Origin: Bradyrhizobium sp. dw_78
GTDB lineage: Bacteria; Pseudomonadota; Alphaproteobacteria; Rhizobiales; Xanthobacteraceae
Reading direction: 5' to 3'
DNA: 64,000 nucleotides
NCBI RefSeq assembly: GCF_018449525.1
Contig: NZ_JAAVUS010000011.1
Coordinates: 85,765-149,764 of the forward strand
The translations under genes and the position numbers were made by a program. Every line of letters starts with the position of its first letter. The stretch's first letter is position 1. Below the pieces are notes generated by a model. The model worked only from the letters and a program-made list of their open reading frames with translations, ran no database searches and was not told the DNA's origin. Below, one piece after another: positions 33,766 to 42,986 of the stretch.

Positions 33766-34598
33766 TGGCCGATATAGCCGAGCAACCCGCCGCCGACGAG
33801 CGGCCCTTAAAAATTTCTGCAGGAAGATCGGCGCTCGCGCGCGCAGTGGCGCTGTGGATTCCTTCCATCCTGTTTTGTGTCTGCCTGCTTGGGCTCTGGG
33901 AAATCATGGCCCGAGTCACGGCCAGCCCTCTGGTTCCGAATGTCGGCGAGGTGGCGGGTGAGGTGCGGCGCCTTGTCTTCGGCGGTTTCGCCATACGCCA
34001 GATCGGAATAACGCTGGGTCGGATCTTGCTGGGCTTCAGCGTTGCTTTTGTCGTCTCGCTGATCGCCGGCATTGCCGCGGCGAACAGCGCAATGTTTCGC
34101 CGATTCTGCGATCCCGCGATCATCCTCGGGCTTACCGTACCGGGGCTTGTCTGGGCTCTGCTGTGCGTGATCTGGTTCGGCGTAAGCTTGGCGACGCCGG
34201 TCGTGGCAATCGCATTGGGCGTGGCGCCGGTGATGACCCTGCAGGTCGTGCAAGGGATGCAGGCGGTGGATTCGGAAATCGTGGAGATGGCCCACGTCTT
34301 CAGGCTTTCGACCCGCGATAAGCTCGTTCACATATGGATTCCCAGCTTGATACCGCACCTCATCGGAGGCTCTCGCGTCGGATTGTCGCTCGGATGGAAG
34401 GTGATCGTCTTGGTTGAGCTTTTCGGTCTTTCAAACGGAGTCGGATATCAGCTCAACTCCGAATTCAGTTCGCAGAATGTCGCCGGGGTTCTCGCATGGA
34501 CGATTGTGTTCTGGGCGGTCATGGTGGCCCTGGAGTACGGCGTCCTCCAGACGCTCGAACGGCGCTTCACGGCCTGGCGGCGGGTCGTTCAGCTATGA
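33762..34598 (+). CDS. NitT/TauT-type ABC transporter permease
   Basis: A 278-residue inner-membrane protein with about six helices. The EAA-type loop is MQAVDSEIVEMAHVFRLSTR, where the ATPase docks, followed by IWIPSLIPHLIGGSRVGLSL. The first ATG (33762) overlaps the receptor stop and its own stop overlaps the ATPase start, so receptor, permease and ATPase are made together. Confidence 0.92.
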   Translation: MMADIAEQPAADERPLKISAGRSALARAVALWIPSILFCVCLLGLWEIMARVTASPLVPNVGEVAGEVRRLVFGGFAIRQIGITLGRILLGFSVAFVVSLIAGIAAANSAMFRRFCDPAIILGLTVPGLVWALLCVIWFGVSLATPVVAIALGVAPVMTLQVVQGMQAVDSEIVEMAHVFRLSTRDKLVHIWIPSLIPHLIGGSRVGLSLGWKVIVLVELFGLSNGVGYQLNSEFSSQNVAGVLAWTIVFWAVMVALEYGVLQTLERRFTAWRRVVQL

Positions 34599-35329
34599 GC
34601 GCTTCGATCAGATTTTCCAACATCGACAAAAGCTTCGGGCGTCCCAATTCGGTCAGGCTCGAGCACGTGCTGCGCAACTTCAATCTCGAGATCGAAAAAG
34701 GGGAACTCGTCGCCCTGGTTGGCCCGTCCGGCGTCGGCAAGACGACATTGCTTCATATCGCGGCCGGCCTGGAGCACCCCGACCTCGGGCGCGTCGACAT
34801 CGATGCCGGACTTGTCGGTAATGCTGCACGGCTCGGCATGGTCTTTCAGCAGCCAAGATTGCTGGATTGGCGCACGGTGAAAGCGAATGTAAACTTGATA
34901 GCGCGGTCTGCCGGACGCGACACCGGGCGCACGCCGCACCTGCTTGCGCAGGTCGGACTCTCCGACTACGCGGACGTCTATCCGTCCGTGCTGTCGGGCG
35001 GCCAACGCCAGCGCGTGGCGCTCGCCCGAGCATTTGCGATCGAACCGGAAGTCTTGCTTCTCGACGAACCCTTCAGTGCGCTGGACGAACTCACCGCGCG
35101 GCGATTACGGCTGCTGTTGCAGGAAATGTGGCTCGAAGCGCCTCCAACCGGCCTGCTCGTGACACACAACATGCTCGAAGCGGCCTTTCTGGCTGACAGG
35201 GTCGTCGTGCTCGGTGACAAGCCCGTCTGCACGATCGCGACGATAGAGATCGACTTGCCGCGGCCCCGCCATCCGGAAGATCCGGAATTGTTTGTCATGC
35301 ACAGGCGTATCCTGAGCCTGCTCACCTAG
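34595..35329 (+). CDS. NitT/TauT-type ABC transporter ATPase
   Basis: A 244-residue ATPase from ATG 34595, overlapping the permease stop (ATGA). Walker A GPSGVGKTT, Q-loop FQQPRLLDW, signature LSGGQRQRVALARAF, Walker B LLLDEPFSALDE and switch His THNMLEA are present. It completes the second NitT/TauT-type importer of the window. Confidence 0.93.
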   Translation: MSASIRFSNIDKSFGRPNSVRLEHVLRNFNLEIEKGELVALVGPSGVGKTTLLHIAAGLEHPDLGRVDIDAGLVGNAARLGMVFQQPRLLDWRTVKANVNLIARSAGRDTGRTPHLLAQVGLSDYADVYPSVLSGGQRQRVALARAFAIEPEVLLLDEPFSALDELTARRLRLLLQEMWLEAPPTGLLVTHNMLEAAFLADRVVVLGDKPVCTIATIEIDLPRPRHPEDPELFVMHRRILSLLT

Positions 35330-35557
35330 ATCGGACAGTTACGAGCCGGCAAGATTCAAAGGGCAGCCGGTTTCTTCATGTGAATCATGCTCTCACCGCC
35401 AAACGCCCGGGAAATTCGCGCGTCCTTGCCAGAGTAAAATCTTTCGCCAGAGTTGTTTGATCTGGCACAATTCGCTCCTGCTTCCGGGAAGAACGGACGC
35501 CTTTTATCAAGAGCGCTCACTATAAGGGGACATCCTGTTCAGCTATGGTGATGCGAT

Positions 35558-36679
35558 ATGAACCGAGTTTCGTTGGCAATCGTCACAGCGGCGATGGCCG
35601 CCGTCGTCTTTGCCGCTCCCGCCTCCGTTTCTGCCGCGGACCCGATCCGTATCGGCCTTTTTGCTCCGTTGACGGGAAGTGTCGCTGCCTATGGCGTCAG
35701 GTTCCGTGAAGCGATCGAGTTGAAAGTGGGGCAGGTCAATGCCGCCGGCGGCGTTGAGGGACGCCCGATCGAGATTATCACTGAAGATGACCGTAACCAG
35801 CCGGAAGATGACGCGACGATCGCGCAAAAGCTCGTCGGCACGCCGGGGCTTGTGCTGGCGATCGGTGGATTCTCGACGACGGCATCGATGGCGGCGGCAC
35901 CCATTTTCGCCGAGGCCAAGATTCCGCAGATCAGTCCGAGCGTGACGCACCCGGACTTTACCAAGCAAAGCCCTTACCAATTTCGCCAGAACAATCAGGA
36001 AACCAGTCTGGCTCAGACCAATGCCGAAATCATACTGGACAAATTGAAGGCCAAAACCGTCGTCATCCCCTATAGCCAGGACGACAGGGGCCAATTTTCG
36101 TCCGCCGGAACCGCCGCGTTGATTGAAAAGGCCGGCGGCAAGGTGCTCCTGCGCGAGCCGGTAGCCCCGAATTCAAAGGACTTCAGGCCGTTGGTCAGCA
36201 AGATCAAGTCGCTCAAGCCGGATGCCGTCTTTCTTGACCTGTATGCCCAGGAAGCCGCCATTCTCATTCAGCAACTACATCAGGCCGGGCTCAACATCCC
36301 TGCTGGCGGTCCGACGCCTCTGACCAGTCCGCAGTTCATCGAACTCGCCGGGAAGGATGCGGAAGGTGTCGTGCTGCATACGATCTTCTTTCCGGGCGAT
36401 CCTTCGAACAAGGAATTTGTGCAGGCCTATGCGGCAAAATACGGCAGGCAGCCGGATCAGTGGGCCGCGCTCGCCTACGATTCTGCCGATGTCGGCATCG
36501 AGGCGATCCGTCGCGTCGTGAAGTTCGGTAAACCGCTGACCGGCGAGGCCGTCCGCGACGAACTCGACAACGGGCCGCCCTACAAGGGCGTGACCGGCAT
36601 CACGAAATATGATCGCGGCAGTGTCGAGAAGAAGCCGACGATCATCATCATCCATAACGGCGGTTATTCCGTCCTTTAG
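35558..36679 (+). CDS. Branched-chain-amino-acid-type (LivK-like) binding protein
   Basis: A 373-residue periplasmic receptor of the HAAT family. Signal peptide MNRVSLAIVTAAMAAVVFAA with a cut after VSAA. Mature start DPIRIGLFAPLTGSVAAYGV, then NAAGGVEGRPIEIITEDDRN and VLAIGGFSTTASMAAAPIF, typical of receptors for amino acids, amides or aromatic acids. It heads an operon with fused permeases and two ATPases. The enzymes that follow point to a non-protein ligand, not leucine. Confidence 0.92.
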   Translation: MNRVSLAIVTAAMAAVVFAAPASVSAADPIRIGLFAPLTGSVAAYGVRFREAIELKVGQVNAAGGVEGRPIEIITEDDRNQPEDDATIAQKLVGTPGLVLAIGGFSTTASMAAAPIFAEAKIPQISPSVTHPDFTKQSPYQFRQNNQETSLAQTNAEIILDKLKAKTVVIPYSQDDRGQFSSAGTAALIEKAGGKVLLREPVAPNSKDFRPLVSKIKSLKPDAVFLDLYAQEAAILIQQLHQAGLNIPAGGPTPLTSPQFIELAGKDAEGVVLHTIFFPGDPSNKEFVQAYAAKYGRQPDQWAALAYDSADVGIEAIRRVVKFGKPLTGEAVRDELDNGPPYKGVTGITKYDRGSVEKKPTIIIIHNGGYSVL

Positions 36680-36767
36680 TCCGCCGCCGAGATCTCAGGT
36701 TACTTCCAGAGGTCGCGGGCGGTTGCCGCAAGATCGCGGTGACCGCTCCGCTGCTATTGGTCCCATA

Positions 36768-38645
36768 ATGGAATTACTTTTCAGCCAGATCCTGAATGGC
36801 TTGGTCATCGGGCAAGTCTATGCCTTGATCGCGCTCGGCTTCACCCTGGTGTTCGGTGTGGCCAACATCATCAACTTTGCGCAAGGCGCACTGTTCATGC
36901 TGGGCGCCTTCCTGGCGTTTTCGGGGATCGCGTGGTTTGGCCTGCCGCTGGTGCCGGCGGCGCTGATCTCGGTTGTCCTCGTTGCTGCACTCGGCGCTGT
37001 CCTGGAGCGCGTTGTGTTGCGGCCGCTGTCGGGCGCAAGCGCGATCACGCCGCTTCTGTCCACGCTGGCCATCAGCATGATCCTCGATCAGGCGGCCGAG
37101 ATGATCTGGACGCCGGAGCCCCAGAGCTTTCCGTCGCCGCTGGCGGAAAGCCGTATCTTCATCGGCGATGCCTTCGTTACGGGAACGGATGCGGCCATCT
37201 TCGGCTTTGGGCTGCTGACCGCAATAGGGCTGATGATCCTCCTGTCCCGAACGTGGCTTGGGCGGGCGCTGCGCGCCACGTCGGAGGATCGGGATGCGGC
37301 GGCGCAGATGGGTATTCGCACCGATTCCATGCGCCAATATTCGTTCGCGCTGGCCGGGGCGCTGGGGGCGTTGAGCGGGATATTCGTCGCGCTTTATTTC
37401 CAGAGCGTCTTTCCACAAATGGGTCTGCCGTTCGCGTTGAAGGGGTTCGCCGCGGCGCTGCTGGGCGGTCTGACCAGTATTCCCGGCGCGGTGGTCGGCG
37501 GTGTCGTGCTCGGCGTGGCGGAAACGCTGGCCAGCGGTTATCTCGGCGACAATTATCGTGATGTCGTCGCCTTCGCGCTTCTCCTGCTGCTGTTGATGTT
37601 TCGTCCGCAAGGTCTGCTTGGCGATCATCGTCTGGAAGCGTTGGGAGGTGCTTCGGCTGCGGCCGGAGCTGCGCCGAGCACCAGCCTGCTGGCGTCCGCG
37701 GGCGGCGCAGCGGTGCGTCAGCGCGTGATCGCACTGCCGGCCTGGGGATTTATCGTGTTGGGGGCGGCGCTTGCTCCGCTTCCGTTCCTGTCATCCGGCG
37801 GTTATTTGCTGCAGGCCGTTAGCTATGGCCTGATCTTCGCGTTGCTGTCGGCCAGCGTCAGTCTGGTGTCCGGTTCCATCGGCATTCTGTCGATCGGGCA
37901 TTCGGCTTTCTTTGGGATCGGCGCTTATGCGGTAGCGATCCTGGCCCGATTTTACGCATGGCCGGCCGAAGCGAGCCTCATTGCGGCGATCGTCATCACT
38001 TCATTCGTTGCGATGCTGGCCGCACTGCCGCTGCTGCGTCTGTCGGGTCACACCGTTGCGCTCGGGACCCTGGCGATCGGGCAGATCGGCTATTTGGTGT
38101 TTCTGAACTGGGACACCATGACTCGCGGTCCGCTCGGGATTCCCAACGTGCCGGCGCCGGTGCTGGTCCTGTTCGATAATATCCGTCTCGTCAGACTGCC
38201 GCAGAAATATTGGCTGGTGCTGGCGCTGGTCTCGCTGGGCCTGTTCCTGGCGGAGCGGTTTGTCGGCTCCGAGATCGGGCGGGTCTGGCGCGCGATCCGC
38301 GAGGATCGGCTTGCCGCTCACACCGCGGGTGTTCCGGTTCGCCGTTACATTCTGACCGCTTTCGCCGTCTCGGGAGCCCTGGCCGGGCTGGCGGGTGGCC
38401 TGCTCGCGTATCTGCAGACGGTGGTCAGCCCCGAGAGCTTCACGGTGGAACTGTCGATTGTCACGGTGATCATGGCCGTGCTGGGCGGTCTCGGGAATAT
38501 GACCGGCGCGGCGGTCGCGGGCTTTGCCCTCACCATCCTGCCCGAACTGCTGCGTGGATTTTCAGATTGGCGGCTGATTGTTTACGGCCTGATCCTCCTG
38601 GTCGTTCTTCGGCTGCGGCCCCAGGGCCTGCTGGGGGCGCGATGA
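36768..38645 (+). CDS. Fused LivH-LivM-type ABC permease
   Basis: A 625-residue protein that joins the two membrane subunits of a HAAT importer. The first half begins MELLFSQILNGLVIGQVYAL (LivH-like, to about residue 285, ending RPQGLLGDHRLEALG); a Ser/Ala-rich linker follows; the second half starts near PAWGFIVLGAALAPLPFLSS (LivM-like) and ends LRPQGLLGAR. Both halves keep the RPQGLLG ending. I start at ATG 36768; the frame is open further upstream but the helix pattern begins here. Natural fusions of this type are known. Its stop overlaps the ATPase start. Confidence 0.9.
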   Translation: MELLFSQILNGLVIGQVYALIALGFTLVFGVANIINFAQGALFMLGAFLAFSGIAWFGLPLVPAALISVVLVAALGAVLERVVLRPLSGASAITPLLSTLAISMILDQAAEMIWTPEPQSFPSPLAESRIFIGDAFVTGTDAAIFGFGLLTAIGLMILLSRTWLGRALRATSEDRDAAAQMGIRTDSMRQYSFALAGALGALSGIFVALYFQSVFPQMGLPFALKGFAAALLGGLTSIPGAVVGGVVLGVAETLASGYLGDNYRDVVAFALLLLLLMFRPQGLLGDHRLEALGGASAAAGAAPSTSLLASAGGAAVRQRVIALPAWGFIVLGAALAPLPFLSSGGYLLQAVSYGLIFALLSASVSLVSGSIGILSIGHSAFFGIGAYAVAILARFYAWPAEASLIAAIVITSFVAMLAALPLLRLSGHTVALGTLAIGQIGYLVFLNWDTMTRGPLGIPNVPAPVLVLFDNIRLVRLPQKYWLVLALVSLGLFLAERFVGSEIGRVWRAIREDRLAAHTAGVPVRRYILTAFAVSGALAGLAGGLLAYLQTVVSPESFTVELSIVTVIMAVLGGLGNMTGAAVAGFALTILPELLRGFSDWRLIVYGLILLVVLRLRPQGLLGAR

Positions 38646-39500
38646 TGCCGGAAAGCAGGGCGAAGGGCTTTATCGTCGAGAACGTGTCAAAATCGTTTCG
38701 CGGTGTGCATGCCGTGAATGGTGTCTCCCTGCATCTGCGGCCCGGGGAAACGGTGGCGCTGGTCGGTCCCAACGGGGCCGGCAAGTCGACGCTGATGCAA
38801 TTGATGAGCGGCGTGGACCGGATTGATGCCGGCGCCATCCTTGTCGACGGCGCGCGCGCTGACGGCCTTGCCCCGGAGCGTATTGCGGCGTTGGGCGTGG
38901 GCCGCACATTTCAGACGTCGCGGGTGTTTCCGGCGTTGACGATCTGGGACAGCGTTCTGATCGGTCGGCAGCTTTCGTTGTTGCGCGGCGAGGGCCGCAC
39001 GCTCATCGATCCCTTGCGGGAATCCTTGAGCGTTCTGTTCGGCCTGCCGTTCTGGCGTCGCCGGGTTGCGCGTCAGGAGGCCGTTGCGGAAGCGACGTTG
39101 AAACTCTTCGGTGACCGGCTGTGGCCCAAACGGGAGGCACAGGCGTCCAGCCTGTCCTATGCCAATCGGCGCCGCCTCGAGATCGCGCGTGCTGGCGGGT
39201 GAGCCACATTACCTGCTGCTCGATGAGCCGACGGCGGGGATGAATCCCACCGAGACCGCCGAGCTGACGGATCTCCTGATCGACCTGCGCCGCCAGCATC
39301 CGGCGATGGGCATATTGGTGATCGAGCATAAGCTGTCGTTCGTTCGCCGTGTCGCGGACCGGGTGCTCGTTCTCAATCAGGGAACGCTTCTGGTGGAAGG
39401 ACCGCCGGACGAGGCGCTCAGCCATCCTGCCGTCGTAGAGGCCTATCTCGGCCATTCACGCCCGGAAAGACAACTCTTCAGGGATGCACGTCTTGGCTGA
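38642..39500 (+). pseudogene. LivG-type ABC ATPase with a one-base frameshift
   Basis: Starts MMPESRAKGFIVENVSKSFR at ATG 38642 with Walker A GPNGAGKST and the signature-like LSYANRRRLEIARA. At about 39193 the frame breaks: the expected continuation ALAGEPHYLLLDEPTAGMNP (Walker B) is found in the next frame, and restoring one base after CGCGTGC gives a full LivG of about 285 residues ending YLGHSRPERQ. Its 3' end overlaps the LivF gene by 17 bases. Either a sequencing error or a real disabling deletion; the partner LivF and the permease are intact. Confidence 0.8.
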
Positions 39501-40230
39501 AAAGGCGGTTCGTTTGCGGATAGATGCGGTCGACGTGTACTACGGCGCGGTTCAGGCGCTGTTCGGTGTGTCGATCTCGGTTCATGGCGGCGAGGTCGTG
39601 GCGGTGCTCGGCGGCAATGCTTCCGGCAAGTCAACAACTTTGAAGTCCGTACTCGGTCTGGTGCATCCGACCCGTGGCGAAATTCATCTCGACGGGCAAC
39701 GGATAGACCGCTTGTCGACTCCCGATATCATTGACCGCGGCGTCGGCAGCGTGCCGGAAGGGCGGCGTGTCTTCCCGCGCATGTCGGTCCGCGAGAATCT
39801 TCTGCTCGGTGCCTATCCCCGCCGACATGATCCCAAGCATGTCGCCGATGATCTGGAGCAGGTGTTCAAGGTATTTCCGCGTCTCAAGGAGCGCAGTCAA
39901 CAGGCTGCAGGGACGCTCTCGGGTGGCGAACAGCAGATGCTGGTGCTCGGGCGCGCCTGGTTGCGGCGGCCCAGCCTGTTATGCATCGACGAGCCGTCGA
40001 TGGGGCTTTCGCCGCGCTTCGTCGATCAGGTCTATGAGGTATTGGCGGGCTGGAAAGCGGCGGGATTGACCATCCTCATCGTCGAGCAGAATGCCCGGCT
40101 CGCTCTCGAACTAGCCGATCGCGCCTATGTGCTTCAGCACGGCCATGTCATTCGAGAGGGAACGGCTGCGGAACTGGCGGCGGATGAATCCATCCAGCGC
40201 GCTTATCTCGGTGAGTCAGAGGTCGCCTGA
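39484..40230 (+). CDS. LivF-type ABC transporter ATPase
   Basis: A 248-residue ATPase of the HAAT family. RIDAVDVYYGAVQALFGVSI, Walker A GGNASGKST (Asn-Ala variant of the usual P-loop middle), signature LSGGEQQMLVLGRAW, Walker B LLCIDEPSMGLSP and the LivF hallmark VPEGRRVFPRMSVRENLLLG. It ends the transporter part of the operon; the cyclase follows 85 bases later. Confidence 0.93.
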   Translation: MHVLAEKAVRLRIDAVDVYYGAVQALFGVSISVHGGEVVAVLGGNASGKSTTLKSVLGLVHPTRGEIHLDGQRIDRLSTPDIIDRGVGSVPEGRRVFPRMSVRENLLLGAYPRRHDPKHVADDLEQVFKVFPRLKERSQQAAGTLSGGEQQMLVLGRAWLRRPSLLCIDEPSMGLSPRFVDQVYEVLAGWKAAGLTILIVEQNARLALELADRAYVLQHGHVIREGTAAELAADESIQRAYLGESEVA

Positions 40231-40315
40231 AGGCGCATCCAACAATGACGGGCTGCCGATATATCCATCCATCCTTTGGACAACGCGAATAATTCCATCT
40301 TATGAGGTGATCGAC

Positions 40316-41053
40316 ATGTGTGAACATCATGGTCAATTTGGAAAAGGGTGGCGCGGATGGCCGGCGCTGCCGAAAACAGCTCCGTTGACGCCCGCCGGCG
40401 ATTGGCTGGATCTGACTCATCCGATCGGGGCGAATACGCCGAACATTCCCGGCTTCCCGCCGCCTCGTCTTGAGAAGCTGAAGTCGTTGCCCGATGATCC
40501 CATCAATGTCAGCAAATTGCAGTTGGTGGCTCACACCGGCACCCATGTGGATTCGCCGCGCCATTTTTTCTTCGACGGTCCCGCCTTCGAAGACGTGCCC
40601 CTGAGCAGGCTATCCGGTCCCGGCGTGGTCTGGCGCATCGAGATCGGTGCTGAGGAATTGATCGAAGCCGACCATTTCGAGCGCGCGACGCCGGCGGTAC
40701 GTCCGGGCGACATTGTCGCCCTGTATACGGGCTGGGCGGCCTACACCGCATCCGATCTTTACCATCGGCACCCCAGTCTCAGCGCCGCCGCCGCGGAGTG
40801 GCTGGTCGAGAAGCAGATCAAGCTGCTGGCGATCGATTTTGGCACGCCGGATTTGCCGACCCATCGGCGGCCGGCGGGCTTTCTCTGGCCCATTCATCAG
40901 ATTCTTCTGAAGAACGGGATCTTGATCTGCGAGCATCTCACGGGCCATGAGCAGCTTTCGGGCGGCCGCGCCGAATTCTTCTTTGGCGCGTTGAATATCG
41001 AGGGCGGTGACGGCGCACCGGCTCGCGTCGTGGCAAGGACAGTCCATGAGTGA
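40316..41053 (+). CDS. Cyclase-family metal-dependent hydrolase (kynurenine formamidase fold)
   Basis: A 245-residue protein with the cyclase-family metal motif HTGTHVDSPRH at residues 73-83, close to kynurenine formamidase and isatin hydrolase. The family opens amide or lactam-type rings or hydrolyses N-formyl groups. Start ATG 40316 has TGAGGTGATCGAC before it; it begins MCEHHGQFGKGWRGWPALPK. It lies between the HAAT importer and a DapA-like enzyme, so it probably acts on the imported compound. Confidence 0.9.
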   Translation: MCEHHGQFGKGWRGWPALPKTAPLTPAGDWLDLTHPIGANTPNIPGFPPPRLEKLKSLPDDPINVSKLQLVAHTGTHVDSPRHFFFDGPAFEDVPLSRLSGPGVVWRIEIGAEELIEADHFERATPAVRPGDIVALYTGWAAYTASDLYHRHPSLSAAAAEWLVEKQIKLLAIDFGTPDLPTHRRPAGFLWPIHQILLKNGILICEHLTGHEQLSGGRAEFFFGALNIEGGDGAPARVVARTVHE

Positions 41054-41134
41054 TGGACGTCTTCATCATGGCGCGATGCTTTTGCGCGTCTCGATGAAAT
41101 TTGCGTTTCAATTCTCCAACAACAAGGTGTTCAC

Positions 41135-42025
41135 ATGGCTTTCGGGACGATCGTTCCACCTCTGACCCCATTCACAGATGATCTGAAAATCGATCTGAAG
41201 GCGTTAAAGTCAGGCGTCGACTATGTCGTCGAGCGCTGCCGCGCCACGATGGTGATCGCGGCCGGTGTCGAAGCGCAGGAATACCAGTACCTGTCCTTCG
41301 AGGAGCGAAAGACGCTTATCAAGGAGACCATCGATGCGGTCGACGGCCGGCGTCCGGTGGTGGTCGGCGTTTCCCATCCGTCGTTCCGGATCGCAATTGA
41401 ACTGGCGCATTATGCGGAACAGCTTGGCGCCAGCGCTATTCAATTGTTGGCGCCGTTAAAGCCGACGGGCGGAACGCCAACCACGGCGGAACTGGTCCGC
41501 TATTTTGAGTCGGTTGCCAGGGAAAGCAACCTTCCACTGATGCTGTATCTGAACGCGGGCCCCGGCGCGGATGTCTCAGTTCCGGCGACCATCGAGCTCG
41601 CCAAGCTCGATCAGGTCAAGTACGTCAAGGAAAGCTCTCGCGATGTGACGCGTGTATCGCGCTTGATCGTCGAAATCGAGCATGCCGGACATGCGCGCTA
41701 TTTCACGACCCTGCAATTGCTGTTGATTGCGCTGCAACTCGGCGGCTCGGGAATCACGCTGCCGCCGCCGGCTGCCGAGATCGCCCGCCTTGCCATCGAT
41801 GCATTCGAGGCAGGGGATGTCGCGCGGGCCGTCGTGTTGCAGAAGCAATTCGCGCTCTTTCCCGCGCGATGGATGCCTTATGGCTTGGCGGCCGTGATGA
41901 AGGCTGCATCCGCCTATATCGGCATTCAGGCTGGTCAGCCTTATCCGCCTTATGCGCCCGTGAAAGGCGACGATCTCAACGCCTTGCATGCGTATCTTGC
42001 AACGACCGTCCTCTCCCAGCGTTGA
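41135..42025 (+). CDS. DapA-family aldolase/lyase
   Basis: A 296-residue TIM-barrel enzyme of the dihydrodipicolinate synthase/N-acetylneuraminate lyase family. The Schiff-base lysine is K165 in VKYVKESSRD, and the catalytic tyrosine is Y138 in MLYLNAGPG. The usual pyruvate-binding GTTGE motif near residue 44 is replaced by AGVEAQEY, so the keto-acid partner or reaction probably differs from lysine synthesis. Co-directional with the importer and cyclase, which suggests a catabolic role in cleaving or condensing a keto acid. Confidence 0.9.
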   Translation: MAFGTIVPPLTPFTDDLKIDLKALKSGVDYVVERCRATMVIAAGVEAQEYQYLSFEERKTLIKETIDAVDGRRPVVVGVSHPSFRIAIELAHYAEQLGASAIQLLAPLKPTGGTPTTAELVRYFESVARESNLPLMLYLNAGPGADVSVPATIELAKLDQVKYVKESSRDVTRVSRLIVEIEHAGHARYFTTLQLLLIALQLGGSGITLPPPAAEIARLAIDAFEAGDVARAVVLQKQFALFPARWMPYGLAAVMKAASAYIGIQAGQPYPPYAPVKGDDLNALHAYLATTVLSQR

Positions 42026-42110
42026 AGGTCGCCTCGGCATGGCGTTCAGTGAAGGCGAGCTTCGAGGTCCGGTCGATGGCGTCGAACAGATAGAACAGTC
42101 CTCTTTGAAT
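42024..42110 (-). mobile_element. IS481-type transposase remnant
   Basis: Read on the minus strand, this short piece gives GLFYLFDAIDRTSKLAFTER followed by HAEATF, which matches the start of the DDE integrase core of IS481-family transposases (usual form YLFVAIDRTSK). It begins at the stop codon of the DapA-like gene. No inverted repeats or rest of the element are left. Confidence 0.6.
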
Positions 42111-42142
42111 TCTTATGCCCCAACAACGACTGTCTTTTGCCG

Positions 42143-42928
42143 CTATGAATGATAATTCTCCCGGTTCCTGTCGAGCTGGCGCAGGAGGGCGTGCCAGTCG
42201 CGGTCGGCCACAAAGGGGGTGAAGTTCTCAAATTGGCGTGCCGTACGTTCGCATATTTCGGTGGGCGGGTAGATCAACTCTCTGCCGCCCGCCAGCGCAT
42301 CGATCTGAATCTTGCATGCCATTTCCAGATAATACATCAGCTCGAATGCGTCGCGCACGCTCCTGCCGCATGTCAGCAGGCCATGATTGGACAGGATCAG
42401 AACGTTGTGCGAACCGAGATCGTGCGCCAAGCGCTGTTGTTCATCGATGTCAAGCGCGAGGCCTTCGAAAGCGTGATAGCCGATACGGTTATAGAACCGC
42501 AATGCGTGTTGCGAGATTGGCAGCAGGCCATCCTTTTGTGAGGAAACCGCAACGCCGGCCTTGGTATGGGTGTGGAAGATGCAGGCCGCATCCAGCCGCG
42601 CCTTGTGCAAGGCGGAGTGAATCACAAACCCGGTCGGACTGATATCGAGCGGGTCTTCGTCGAGCGGATTGCCGTTGATGTCGACCTTCACCAGATTCGA
42701 AGCAGTGACTTCCTCATACAGGAAGCCGAACGCGTTGATCAGGAATTCATCCTGTGTGCCGGGTACGCGCAACGAAATGTGGTTATAGATCATGTCGGTC
42801 ATGCCATAATGCACGCACAGCCGATAACACGCGGCAAGATCGACCCGGGCCTGCCATTCCGCTGGCGTTATCCGCGATCGCAGGGAGGCTCGCCGTTCGA
42901 GGGATTGTCTGGTTTTCTCGCTAAGCAT
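42143..42928 (-). CDS. Class II aldolase/adducin family protein
   Basis: A 261-residue zinc enzyme. HTHTKAG holds two ligand histidines (H119, H121) and SNHGLLTCG a third (H182), as in fuculose-phosphate aldolases and related decarboxylases. N-terminal YGMTDMIYNHISLRVPGTQD is typical of the adducin-like catabolic branch. It is the last gene of the divergent transporter operon 45542-42143, so its substrate is likely brought in by that importer. Confidence 0.92.
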   Translation of the reverse strand: MLSEKTRQSLERRASLRSRITPAEWQARVDLAACYRLCVHYGMTDMIYNHISLRVPGTQDEFLINAFGFLYEEVTASNLVKVDINGNPLDEDPLDISPTGFVIHSALHKARLDAACIFHTHTKAGVAVSSQKDGLLPISQHALRFYNRIGYHAFEGLALDIDEQQRLAHDLGSHNVLILSNHGLLTCGRSVRDAFELMYYLEMACKIQIDALAGGRELIYPPTEICERTARQFENFTPFVADRDWHALLRQLDRNRENYHS

Positions 42929-42986
42929 GGTATTTATACCCCATCAAAGGAATTTTAAGATATTCCGCTGGCGACGAAGGCGCGGG

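Noticed and set aside
35462..35478. Sigma-54-like promoter (CTGGCAC ... TCGCTCC) upstream of the LivK-like gene
   Set aside because: The GG and GC elements are two bases closer than the sigma-54 pattern requires.
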